A stretch of DNA of 7,178 nt from Fibrobacteraceae bacterium. Its GTDB lineage: Bacteria; Fibrobacterota; Fibrobacteria; Fibrobacterales; Fibrobacteraceae. The DNA lies in the NCBI GenBank assembly GCA_021443045.1, contig JABUUT010000055.1:14748-21925 (forward strand). The letters run 5' to 3'. Below, piece by piece: positions 1 to 5,997 of this stretch; within the stretch, counting starts at the first letter, position 1, and each line of letters opens with the position of its first letter. The notes beneath the pieces were generated by a model. That model ran no database searches and was not told where the DNA came from. It saw only the letters and a program-made list of their open reading frames with translations. Both the position numbers and the translations under genes were made by a program.

Positions 1-227
1 AATTTGTTGAACCCGGCAAGGAATCGGAAGCGGGGGAAAATGATAGCACCACGAATTTCTTTGCTGACCGTTACGCCGCACCAGTCAACATCAACGCCCA
101 ATCCATCCAGTATTACGATATGCAGGGCCACCGCTTAAACAAAAATGCGGCGTTGCGTGCCGGAGCCTACATCATGCGACTGCCCAATGGAAAAACGCTG
201 GTAAGGCGTGTGGAAAAAAATCGATAA
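1..227 (+). CDS. C-terminal end of an exported protein with a sorting-like tail (5' truncated)
   Basis: An open frame enters from the left edge (first full codon at 3) and stops at TAA 225-227, leaving 74 residues. It begins with an acidic, linker-like stretch (EPGKESEAGENDS) and then has a compact module with YYDMQGHRL, GAYIMRL and a basic end (LVRRVEKNR). That pattern (aromatic-Y-D-x-x-G, then G-x-Y-hydrophobic run, then basic residues near the terminus) resembles type IX secretion C-terminal sorting domains, which direct proteins through the outer membrane. The GH98 protein downstream ends in a related module with YDMNG. The catalytic or binding part lies outside the window, so the function cannot be told; an exported polysaccharide-active enzyme would fit the neighbourhood. 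The assignment as coding is supported by the tail similarity and by the terminator directly after it. Confidence 0.75.
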   Translation, partial: FVEPGKESEAGENDSTTNFFADRYAAPVNINAQSIQYYDMQGHRLNKNAALRAGAYIMRLPNGKTLVRRVEKNR

Positions 228-260
228 CCGACTGGACGAAAATCCTCCTACCCATACCAC

Positions 261-297
261 GGAATCCATCGGGAAACTGATGGATTCCTTTTATTTT
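261..297 (+). terminator. Rho-independent terminator after the upstream gene
   Basis: A perfect 10-bp stem (GGAATCCATC at 261-270, GATGGATTCC at 279-288) with an 8-nt loop is followed by a T-rich run (TTTTATTTT, 289-297). It lies 33 nt after the stop codon at 227 and should separate the upstream gene from the regulator/lipoprotein operon. Confidence 0.85.
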
Positions 298-331
298 AGA
301 GTTGGGCTAAAGCGCAATTTTTATAAAAATT

Positions 332-362
332 AAACATCATTGTAAAAATGACAATGATGTTT
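332..362. repeat. Perfect 12-bp inverted repeat, candidate operator
   Basis: AAACATCATTGT (332-343) and ACAATGATGTTT (351-362) are exact reverse complements around a 7-nt spacer. The stem is AT-rich and followed only by TGTT, and a strong terminator already sits 35 nt upstream, so a binding site for a dimeric protein is more likely than a terminator. It overlaps the conserved element at 339-366 and lies about 80 nt before the regulator start, a position suited to autoregulation. Function is inferred. Confidence 0.5.
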
Positions 363-366
363 TGTT
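339..366 (+). promoter_or_regulatory. Conserved 28-bp upstream element, copy 1
   Basis: This stretch matches 3150-3177 at 26 of 28 positions. The common parts are ATTGTAAAAATGACAA, one shared G, and TGTTTTGTT; the mismatches are at element positions 17 and 19. It ends 74 nt before the start codon of the TIGR02147-like gene. Both copies lie in non-coding DNA, in the same orientation, upstream of a transcription unit and after a terminator, which points to an operator or promoter component. I see no convincing -10 at a fixed distance from both copies, so its exact role is open. Confidence 0.6.
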
Positions 367-394
367 CTGTGCTGCTCGTTTAATCCAGAAATAT

Positions 395-423
395 TTGATT
401 TTTATAGGTTGGGAGATTATATT
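395..423 (+). promoter_or_regulatory. Candidate sigma-70-like promoter for the regulator operon
   Basis: TTGATT (395-400) and TATATT (418-423) are separated by 17 nt, a good match to -35/-10 spacing. The predicted start of transcription would fall near 430, only about 10 nt before the ATG at 441 and inside the purine-rich AAAAGTAGG (424-432) that could act as ribosome binding site. That would give an almost leaderless message, so this promoter is tentative; AT-rich DNA yields such matches by chance. Confidence 0.3.
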
Positions 424-440
424 AAAAGTAGGTTACGCAG

Positions 441-1370
441 ATGTTGAATATTGATGAAATCAGTGATTACAGAGACCTCCTTAAGGATTACTATGTCCAG
501 CGCAAGGTGGAGTTTCCGCTGTATTCCTACAAGATGATGGGGCAAAAGCTGGGCCTTGAAACAAGCCAGTTGTTCCGCGTCTTGAACAAGGTGTTCCATT
601 TGCCCACCCGAAGCGTGCCCCTGGCAAAAGAGCTACTTAAATTAAAGGGCCGCGATGGTGAACTTTTTGAAATTCTGGTGGCGGCATCCAAAACAAAGTC
701 CCCCACAAAAAAAGAAAAACTGTACAAGATGGCACTTTCACTGAAAGATGTGAAAATGCGTAGCCTGGACACCAACGAACTTTTATTCCTTAGTAAATGG
801 TGGATTCCCGTGGTTCGTGCCACGCTAGAAATGAACGGCGGCGATGCCAACATTTCAAAACTCATGCGCCAAATTCGCCCGGCACTTTCAAAGGAGCAGG
901 TGGAAGAGGCCATCCGTGTACTTCGGGAACTGAACTTGATAACCCCTCTGGCCTCCAATCGCTACGCCATTACGCAGGCCAATTTTACTTCGGCAGGGGC
1001 TGCCAAGGTAACGGCCATTCGCAGCTATCAAAACCAGTTGCTTGCTCTGGCCCAAGATTCCATTGTGAACGTGGATCCCGACAAGCGAAACATCTCGTCC
1101 CTTTTGGTGGGGGTGGACAACGAGGGGTTTGAAGACCTCAAGAACATGACTCTTGAATTTAGACGGCAGGTGCAAAAACGGGTGGAAGAGGTGCCCAAGG
1201 CTACACGGGCTATGCAGTTTGTGTTTGCCTTGTATCCTGTGGCCGATGTTTCAGAAAGTAATTTATCTGAAATAAGCGGTAAAAAAAATAGTGGTGAAAA
1301 GGTTGAACCGCCGACAAATTATTCTGCTGCAGAAGAAAAACTGTCGGTGGCGAAGAGGAGGGTAAAATGA
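441..1370 (+). CDS. TIGR02147/DUF4423-like helix-turn-helix protein, probable transcriptional regulator
   Basis: This 309-residue protein has no signal peptide or membrane segment and should be cytoplasmic. The N-terminus (IDEISDYRDLLKDYY) followed by a helix-turn-helix-like stretch at about residues 28-55 (YSYKMMGQKLGLETSQLFRV, then L54-P55) fits the TIGR02147 family, a large paralogue group in Fibrobacter. The middle carries the family's Trp-rich signature (W120-W121, then IPVVR) and a probable winged-helix segment at about 138-180, corresponding to DUF4423. Family members usually end soon after a segment like MQFVFALYPV (258-267 here); this one continues with a 42-residue Ser/Glu/Lys-rich tail. 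The start at 441 is supported by the family-like N-terminus and a weak AAAAGTAGG upstream. Its stop overlaps the lipoprotein start by 4 nt, so the two are probably translationally coupled. DNA binding is inferred from the HTH; I know of no established biochemical function for the family. Family assignment is from memory of its pattern. Confidence 0.9.
   Translation: MLNIDEISDYRDLLKDYYVQRKVEFPLYSYKMMGQKLGLETSQLFRVLNKVFHLPTRSVPLAKELLKLKGRDGELFEILVAASKTKSPTKKEKLYKMALSLKDVKMRSLDTNELLFLSKWWIPVVRATLEMNGGDANISKLMRQIRPALSKEQVEEAIRVLRELNLITPLASNRYAITQANFTSAGAAKVTAIRSYQNQLLALAQDSIVNVDPDKRNISSLLVGVDNEGFEDLKNMTLEFRRQVQKRVEEVPKATRAMQFVFALYPVADVSESNLSEISGKKNSGEKVEPPTNYSAAEEKLSVAKRRVK
1355..1362 (+). promoter_or_regulatory. 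Strong ribosome binding site inside the regulator gene
   Basis: GAGGAGGG, 4 nt before ATG 1367, lies inside the last codons of the preceding gene. It fixes the lipoprotein start at the ATGA overlap and suggests reinitiation or efficient coupled translation of the two proteins. Confidence 0.8.
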
Positions 1371-3064
1371 AGCGATTGTTATTTGCTTTGTGGGGTGTGG
1401 GTCTTGCCCTGGTGGGATGTTCCTCCAACGAAGAAGTTTCGGGCATTAGTACGGTGGAAACCGAAAACGCCCTGCTCATTCAGGTAGTGGATGGTGAATC
1501 CATGCCTGCTTCCAATGTGGTGGCCCGGGTGCGTTCCGCAAGGTATTTGCAGAGCACGGTTCTGCGTGATTCTTGCGATAGTGGGGAGAATTGCACTTCG
1601 GGACTTTTGGCGGAATACACTGCCGACTCCAGCGGAAAAATTGCCTTGAGCGATTCTGCGGTAAAAGCCTTTAGTGCGGATTCCCTTGCCATCGAAATTG
1701 TAGAGGATGGCCTTGGGGCCTTTGCCGTCATTGCGCCACAGAAAACGTCAGCAGATGGTGATTCTGTTTTGACAATGACCATGCAACTGAAAAAGTTAGG
1801 TACATTGAAGGGGCGCATTGCTGTGAATGCGGTATTTGCGGGGGCTGCTGGCGATGATGAAGACGACGGTGATGACGAAAGCGGCTCTGCTGAAAAGCAC
1901 ACTAAATTCTGGGTGCAAATTTACGGCACCGACCGCCTGGTAGAAGTGGATAAAGACGGTTGTTTCGAAATCGATTCCCTGCCCTCTTTTGATTACACAT
2001 TGCGGGTGGTAAGCGGTAGCGAAAAGGGCCCAGACGACGCAGAATTCGGTGAAAAAGCTGAAATTTCTATGGATGTAAAAGCCAATGTTTTGGCCGGAGA
2101 ATCTACGGATGTAGGCGTTCTGATGCGGAAGTCCATTGACTTTGCTGCTGATGACCTGATTTCGGAATGGATGGAAAATGCCGTTGCGGCCCGTAAGGCT
2201 GGCGAAAACGTTGTGGGCTTTATCCGCTTGGATGAAGACAACTTTGATTTTGATGGAACCATGAGCGGCGGCGATGATATTAAAATTTTAAAGATTGGCG
2301 TAAAAGATGTTGACGAGCCCTTGGATTTTGATATTGCCTATTGGAACGATTCCTTGAAAAAGGCTGTTATTCAGGTAAAGCTCTCCTCTGATGTGGATTC
2401 GGTGCTTCTGGTTTGGGGCGAAGGTAAAGTGGCTGCGGATTCTGCTGCAAGTATCAATGTTTGGAAAGATGTGCCTGCGGAAGTTGTGGCGGAACAGAAT
2501 ACGATAACTCTCATTGATTTTGAGAACGGCCTAGCATCGAATTTGAAGGCTCCCGCACTTACGGGTAAATGGCGCTTGAACTGGCAGGGCGATTCTGTGG
2601 TGACCTCGAATCCTCTTCCCGACAGTACCGTCCAAGGCTTGGAAGAAGCTGGTTCGGGCCGTGAGGGAACCGCCTTCCACTGGACTTCGGAATCTAAGAA
2701 TGGAAGTTGGTCTTACATTGGGCTGTGGATTTCGGAACCCCAGAGACATTCCAATTTAGAAGCGTTGGATTCCGTAGAATTTTACATCCGCGGGCAAGGT
2801 TCCTACGCTTTCTCCTTTGAATCCCAGGGCGAAGAAAGCCTGAAGGGCAAAGCGCTTTTTAACAGCGAGGTGGATTCCGAGGAATGGAAACGCATTGTGG
2901 TAAAGCCCGGTGACTTTGACGTGGGCGACAGCGCCTGGGCAAACCTTGGCTGGGAAATGGTGAGCCATCAGGTAACCAACATCAACATTTCCGCATTCCG
3001 TGAAGCAGAACTCTGGGTGGATGACATTAAAATATATGGCGTTAATCTGGATGACCTGAAGTAA
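1367..3064 (+). CDS. Envelope lipoprotein with DUF2341-like and CBM11/CIA30-like carbohydrate-binding regions
   Basis: This 565-residue protein starts with a lipoprotein signal (KRLLFALWGVGLALVGC; lipobox LVGC, lipidated Cys18), so it is anchored in the envelope. Residues about 34-135 and 140-225 look like two beta-sandwich modules of the carboxypeptidase-regulatory type; the second is interrupted by an acidic loop (DDEDDGDDE, 163-171). Residues about 282-370 (GFIRLDEDNFDFDG, GGDDIKILKIG, VLLVWGEG, INVWKDV) fit DUF2341, a domain often found in Fibrobacter surface proteins. Residues 383-560 start with IDFENG and end with LWVDDIKIYG, the frame of CBM11/CIA30-like galactose-binding folds. No catalytic motif is seen, so binding or sensing is more likely than hydrolysis. 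Start is fixed by the GAGGAGGG site and the 4-nt overlap with the regulator gene. A terminator follows. Lipoprotein status is firm; domain names are pattern recognition; a sensor role is inference from the gene pairing. Confidence 0.92.
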   Translation: MKRLLFALWGVGLALVGCSSNEEVSGISTVETENALLIQVVDGESMPASNVVARVRSARYLQSTVLRDSCDSGENCTSGLLAEYTADSSGKIALSDSAVKAFSADSLAIEIVEDGLGAFAVIAPQKTSADGDSVLTMTMQLKKLGTLKGRIAVNAVFAGAAGDDEDDGDDESGSAEKHTKFWVQIYGTDRLVEVDKDGCFEIDSLPSFDYTLRVVSGSEKGPDDAEFGEKAEISMDVKANVLAGESTDVGVLMRKSIDFAADDLISEWMENAVAARKAGENVVGFIRLDEDNFDFDGTMSGGDDIKILKIGVKDVDEPLDFDIAYWNDSLKKAVIQVKLSSDVDSVLLVWGEGKVAADSAASINVWKDVPAEVVAEQNTITLIDFENGLASNLKAPALTGKWRLNWQGDSVVTSNPLPDSTVQGLEEAGSGREGTAFHWTSESKNGSWSYIGLWISEPQRHSNLEALDSVEFYIRGQGSYAFSFESQGEESLKGKALFNSEVDSEEWKRIVVKPGDFDVGDSAWANLGWEMVSHQVTNINISAFREAELWVDDIKIYGVNLDDLK

Positions 3065-3097
3065 AAAAATAGCGATTCTTACATACTCAACAACGAG

Positions 3098-3130
3098 CGC
3101 TGCTGAAGAAAAATTCGGCGGCGTTTTTTT
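3098..3130 (+). terminator. Rho-independent terminator after the lipoprotein gene
   Basis: CGCTGCTGAA (3098-3107) pairs with TTCGGCGGCG (3114-3123) as a 10-bp stem with two G-U pairs and a 6-nt loop, followed by seven T residues (3124-3130). It lies 33 nt after the stop at 3064 and separates the regulator/lipoprotein operon from the GH98 operon. Confidence 0.85.
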
Positions 3131-3141
3131 GCATTTTTTCT

Positions 3142-3166
3142 TTTGTCAAATTGTAAAAATGACAAA
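3142..3166. repeat. Short inverted repeat overlapping conserved element copy 2
   Basis: TTTGTCA (3142-3148) and TGACAAA (3160-3166) are exact 7-bp reverse complements separated by 11 nt, 18 bp centre to centre. The right arm is inside the conserved 28-bp element; the left arm is outside it. It differs from the 12-bp palindrome at 332-362, in which both arms overlap TTGT...ACAA. It may be an operator half-site pair, but arms this short can arise by chance. Confidence 0.3.
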
Positions 3167-3177
3167 GGTGTTTTGTT
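3150..3177 (+). promoter_or_regulatory. Conserved 28-bp upstream element, copy 2
   Basis: This copy matches 339-366 at 26 of 28 positions and has the same orientation. It ends 98 nt before the GH98 start codon and begins 19 nt after the terminator T-run. Its presence ahead of both transcription units suggests shared control of the regulator/lipoprotein pair and of the hydrolase/esterase pair. The different distance to the start codons (74 and 98 nt) argues against a translational signal. Confidence 0.6.
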
Positions 3178-3228
3178 TGGCACCTGAATTTTACCCCTAA
3201 AAAAGACGAAATTTTATGTTGTGAAACT

Positions 3229-3242
3229 GGGTAGGTGTACCC
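3229..3242. promoter_or_regulatory. Small palindrome in the GH98 leader
   Basis: GGGTA and TACCC (arms at 3229-3233 and 3238-3242) flank a 4-nt loop GGTG, 33 nt before the GH98 start. It could be a small hairpin in the 5' leader or a protein site. With only 5-bp arms the support is weak. Confidence 0.25.
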
Positions 3243-3275
3243 TGCACATAAAATGGGATAAAAAAGAGGTGTAAA

Positions 3276-5987
3276 ATGAAAGGAATGTTTGGAAAAATGG
3301 CCATGGCTATGCTTGGCCTTGCCTTTGTAGGTCAGGTTTGTGCATCGGAACTTCGCAGGCCTTTGGGTCCCGAGTCTCCCATGATCATGATTCATGCTGA
3401 TACTTGGAGCGAGGCGGATCCGCAAAAAATTATCGACTTAATTCCAGAGGATATTAAGCCCTACGCCGTGCTGGTGATTTCTCTGTCCATCTACCACGAT
3501 TCCAAGGCGGGTAAATGGCTTCAAAATGAATATGCCGAAACCATTATTACTTCTTGGTTGCGGACGGCGGCAGAAAATCGCGTGTGGGCCATGATCCAGC
3601 CGGCTAGCGGTGGCACAACCCACATGCCCGATTACCCCTTGGGCACCGACTTGGACACCACCATTTACGGCAAACTTTTTAGGGAGTATCCCAACTTTTT
3701 GGGCGTGAATTTTGCAGAACAGTTCTGGGGCTATAACAACGAAGACGGTTCTGGCACAAAGGACCCTTTGTCGGTTACATGGACAGAACGTGTAAACCAG
3801 TGGGTTAATTTAATTAATTTGTGTGAAAAATACGGCGGTGCCGTGGCCGTTAGCTTTACGGGTGCTTATTATGGTTCCAGCCTGAATTCGGTGGCCATGA
3901 TCAAGCGGAATTCCGCGTTTGAAAATGTGCTGAAAAAGCATCCGGAACATTTCATCATGGAAGAAAAATTCACCATGAACTACGGATTCCATGAAGTGGA
4001 AAGTACCAGCATGGGTATGTGGCTTTCGGGGTATGCTGGCCATTATGGCATTCGCTTTGACGACTGTGGCTGGGTTTCTACCGGTTCCGAAAAATTCCCC
4101 CCATCGTCGGGTGCTATCCCCTTTACGGAACACATTATGCTTACTGGCGAAACGGTAATAGACGGTCCCGAAACCATCCCCACCCAGTCGGTGCACCCTT
4201 TGGGCAACCGCCCCACATCAGATGGCTTCACCAGCCGCCAATGGGAATTTTTCCCACAGTACCACAATATTACTTTAGATGTAATGCGTAAAATTTTGGA
4301 CGGTTCCTTCCGCATTCCCACCCGCAAAGAAGTGATTGACCGCACCAAGATTGTAATCATCAACAATCAGGCCAGCCAGTGGGATGACAACATCAAGTAT
4401 GGTGCCCCCAAGGATCTTTACGATGGCTTGTACCTTATGGATGGCGATGGCCAGCAGCTGAAACATAAGAGCTGGTTTAAAAAGACTGGCCGTTACCCAG
4501 CAATTCCCGTGGTGGCAAACCTTTCGGACGACCTTTCAAAGACTTTTGAAGTCAAAATCAATCGTGGCGATATAGGCACCCGCTGGCCGAACATTGGTGC
4601 CAAGCAGAATGAATTCAACAAGCTTTTTGCAGAAGAATATACGGGCGACATTTTTGCATCCCGAGTAGAAAACACTTGGGTTACATACAACCCAAAGAAA
4701 ACAGGGGCTAAGGCAACGGGAACCATTCCTTTTAAATACAATAAGTCCGAAAAATTGGAACTGAATTACAGCATTTATTCCATGGGCATTGTAAAGGAAT
4801 TTGCAGACAGCTTGCAAATTTATATGACAAATTATGACAATGTCAATAACACTGGATTAATGACGGATGAAATTAAAATTTATGGCAGCGACAAGGAACC
4901 CACCTATTCCTTTAAGGACCGCGCCAACCACGCCAAATCAGAAATTTCCAAGAGTTGGAAAGATGGGGTGCTCACCCTGACGGTAAAGCACAACGGCCCC
5001 CTGGATTTGAGCATTCAAACCTTCGGCTCCAAGACAGGTCGGGAAACAAAGATTACGCAAGCTAAAATTACAACGCCCACCCAGCCTTCGGCCTATACAG
5101 GAACTTTGCAATACGAGGGGGAACATTTTGATTTCAAGAGCGTGGGTGGAAACGTGACCAATGGAATTGGACGTGCCGTTCGCAATTACGAAGGCATGGG
5201 CTACCTGAACTTTGGTAAAGATGCCAATGCTGCTGCCCGCGATACCGTGAATGTGCTGGCCGCGGGCGTTTACAAGATGGACGTGCGCTACTCCAACGGT
5301 GGAGCCGATGTAAAAACCGTTGACCTTTACGTGAATGGGGAAAAGGTTAAAACTCTGGATTTCAAGGGAACGGGTAACGAATCCACTTTCAAGGTTTCTT
5401 CCAACGAAATTCAGTTGAAGTCGGGGAAGAATGTGGTACTCTTCAAGGCAAACGGAGCTGCCCCGAGCAATGTGGTGATTGACAATTTTACCCTCACCTC
5501 AGTTCAAAAAATTGTGGTGGAACCGCCCAAGGTTTCTATGAATATTACCGCTGTTGAAAATGACCCCTCATCGGTTCATGTGGTTGCGGAAGCCCAAAGT
5601 GCCTTAAGCACCATTTCTCACCTGGACTTTATTGTAAATGATTCTGTGATTCATTCCGAATGGACTTATCCCTACGACTTTGATTGGAAATCCCCTTCTG
5701 CCGGGGAGTACACCATGAAGGTGGTGGTTTACGATGAAGACGGAAATACCGCCAGCGAATCAAAGAAATTTACAGTAGAAGGAACAAACCCAATTGCAAA
5801 AAATAGGATGATTGTGGGTGAAACTTGCGATTATGCTTTCTACGATATGAATGGAAATTGGATTGCCAAGGTGAGGGCAAATAGTCTGCAAGATGCAAAA
5901 AATATAATGAAAATGGGAAAAGGAAAAACAGGATTGTTTGTTGTAAAAACCAAAAATACAAAACCTCAAATTTTACAGATAAAATAA
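3276..5987 (+). CDS. Secreted multi-domain glycoside hydrolase family 98 enzyme
   Basis: This 903-residue protein has a signal peptide with likely cleavage after Ala23 (QVCA-SELRR); the Cys is not in a lipobox. Residues about 27-350 match GH98 catalytic domains from the opening RRPLGPESPMIMIHADTW through DPQKIIDLIPEDIKPY and NFAEQFWGY. Glu148 in the last motif, Asp262/Asp263 (RFDDCGW) and Glu292/Glu299 are candidate catalytic acids; I cannot assign them without alignment. Residues about 360-600 correspond to the GH98 C-terminal beta domain. Then come a CBM6/35-like module (about 611-742, with YEGEHF and VVIDNFTL), a bacterial Ig-like domain (about 750-835) and a C-terminal module (about 843-903, FYDMNG to the basic end) resembling type IX sorting domains. 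Known GH98 enzymes are blood-group endo-beta-galactosidases or endo-xylanases acting on decorated xylans; the esterase neighbour favours xylan. The start is supported by GAGGT (3266-3270) and the signal peptide. The esterase gene starts 10 nt after the stop, so an operon is likely. Confidence 0.93.
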   Translation: MKGMFGKMAMAMLGLAFVGQVCASELRRPLGPESPMIMIHADTWSEADPQKIIDLIPEDIKPYAVLVISLSIYHDSKAGKWLQNEYAETIITSWLRTAAENRVWAMIQPASGGTTHMPDYPLGTDLDTTIYGKLFREYPNFLGVNFAEQFWGYNNEDGSGTKDPLSVTWTERVNQWVNLINLCEKYGGAVAVSFTGAYYGSSLNSVAMIKRNSAFENVLKKHPEHFIMEEKFTMNYGFHEVESTSMGMWLSGYAGHYGIRFDDCGWVSTGSEKFPPSSGAIPFTEHIMLTGETVIDGPETIPTQSVHPLGNRPTSDGFTSRQWEFFPQYHNITLDVMRKILDGSFRIPTRKEVIDRTKIVIINNQASQWDDNIKYGAPKDLYDGLYLMDGDGQQLKHKSWFKKTGRYPAIPVVANLSDDLSKTFEVKINRGDIGTRWPNIGAKQNEFNKLFAEEYTGDIFASRVENTWVTYNPKKTGAKATGTIPFKYNKSEKLELNYSIYSMGIVKEFADSLQIYMTNYDNVNNTGLMTDEIKIYGSDKEPTYSFKDRANHAKSEISKSWKDGVLTLTVKHNGPLDLSIQTFGSKTGRETKITQAKITTPTQPSAYTGTLQYEGEHFDFKSVGGNVTNGIGRAVRNYEGMGYLNFGKDANAAARDTVNVLAAGVYKMDVRYSNGGADVKTVDLYVNGEKVKTLDFKGTGNESTFKVSSNEIQLKSGKNVVLFKANGAAPSNVVIDNFTLTSVQKIVVEPPKVSMNITAVENDPSSVHVVAEAQSALSTISHLDFIVNDSVIHSEWTYPYDFDWKSPSAGEYTMKVVVYDEDGNTASESKKFTVEGTNPIAKNRMIVGETCDYAFYDMNGNWIAKVRANSLQDAKNIMKMGKGKTGLFVVKTKNTKPQILQIK

Positions 5988-5997
5988 GGATGTTTCT

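Noticed and set aside
332..366. Inverted repeat as a second terminator of the upstream gene
   Set aside because: The stem is AT-rich, it is not followed by an uninterrupted T-run, and a much better terminator is at 261-297.
428..436. GTAGGTTAC before the regulator start resembles GTAGGTGTAC at 3231-3240
   Set aside because: The match needs a gap and is only about ten bases, in positions that partly act as ribosome binding site; too weak to call a second shared element.
527..958. Long open frame on the minus strand inside the regulator gene
   Set aside because: It is antisense to a well-supported coding region, is rich in Ser/Arg/Phe as expected of a shadow frame, and has no recognisable domain.
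1480..1902. 140-codon minus-strand open frame inside the lipoprotein gene
   Set aside because: It is Ser/Pro/Ala low-complexity sequence produced by the opposite-strand reading of Asp/Glu/Ser-rich codons; no family resemblance.
5940..5949. TTGTAAAAA, similar to the core of the conserved element
   Set aside because: It is inside the GH98 coding sequence (Val-Val-Lys), matches only nine bases, and lacks the TGACAA and TGTTTTGTT parts.
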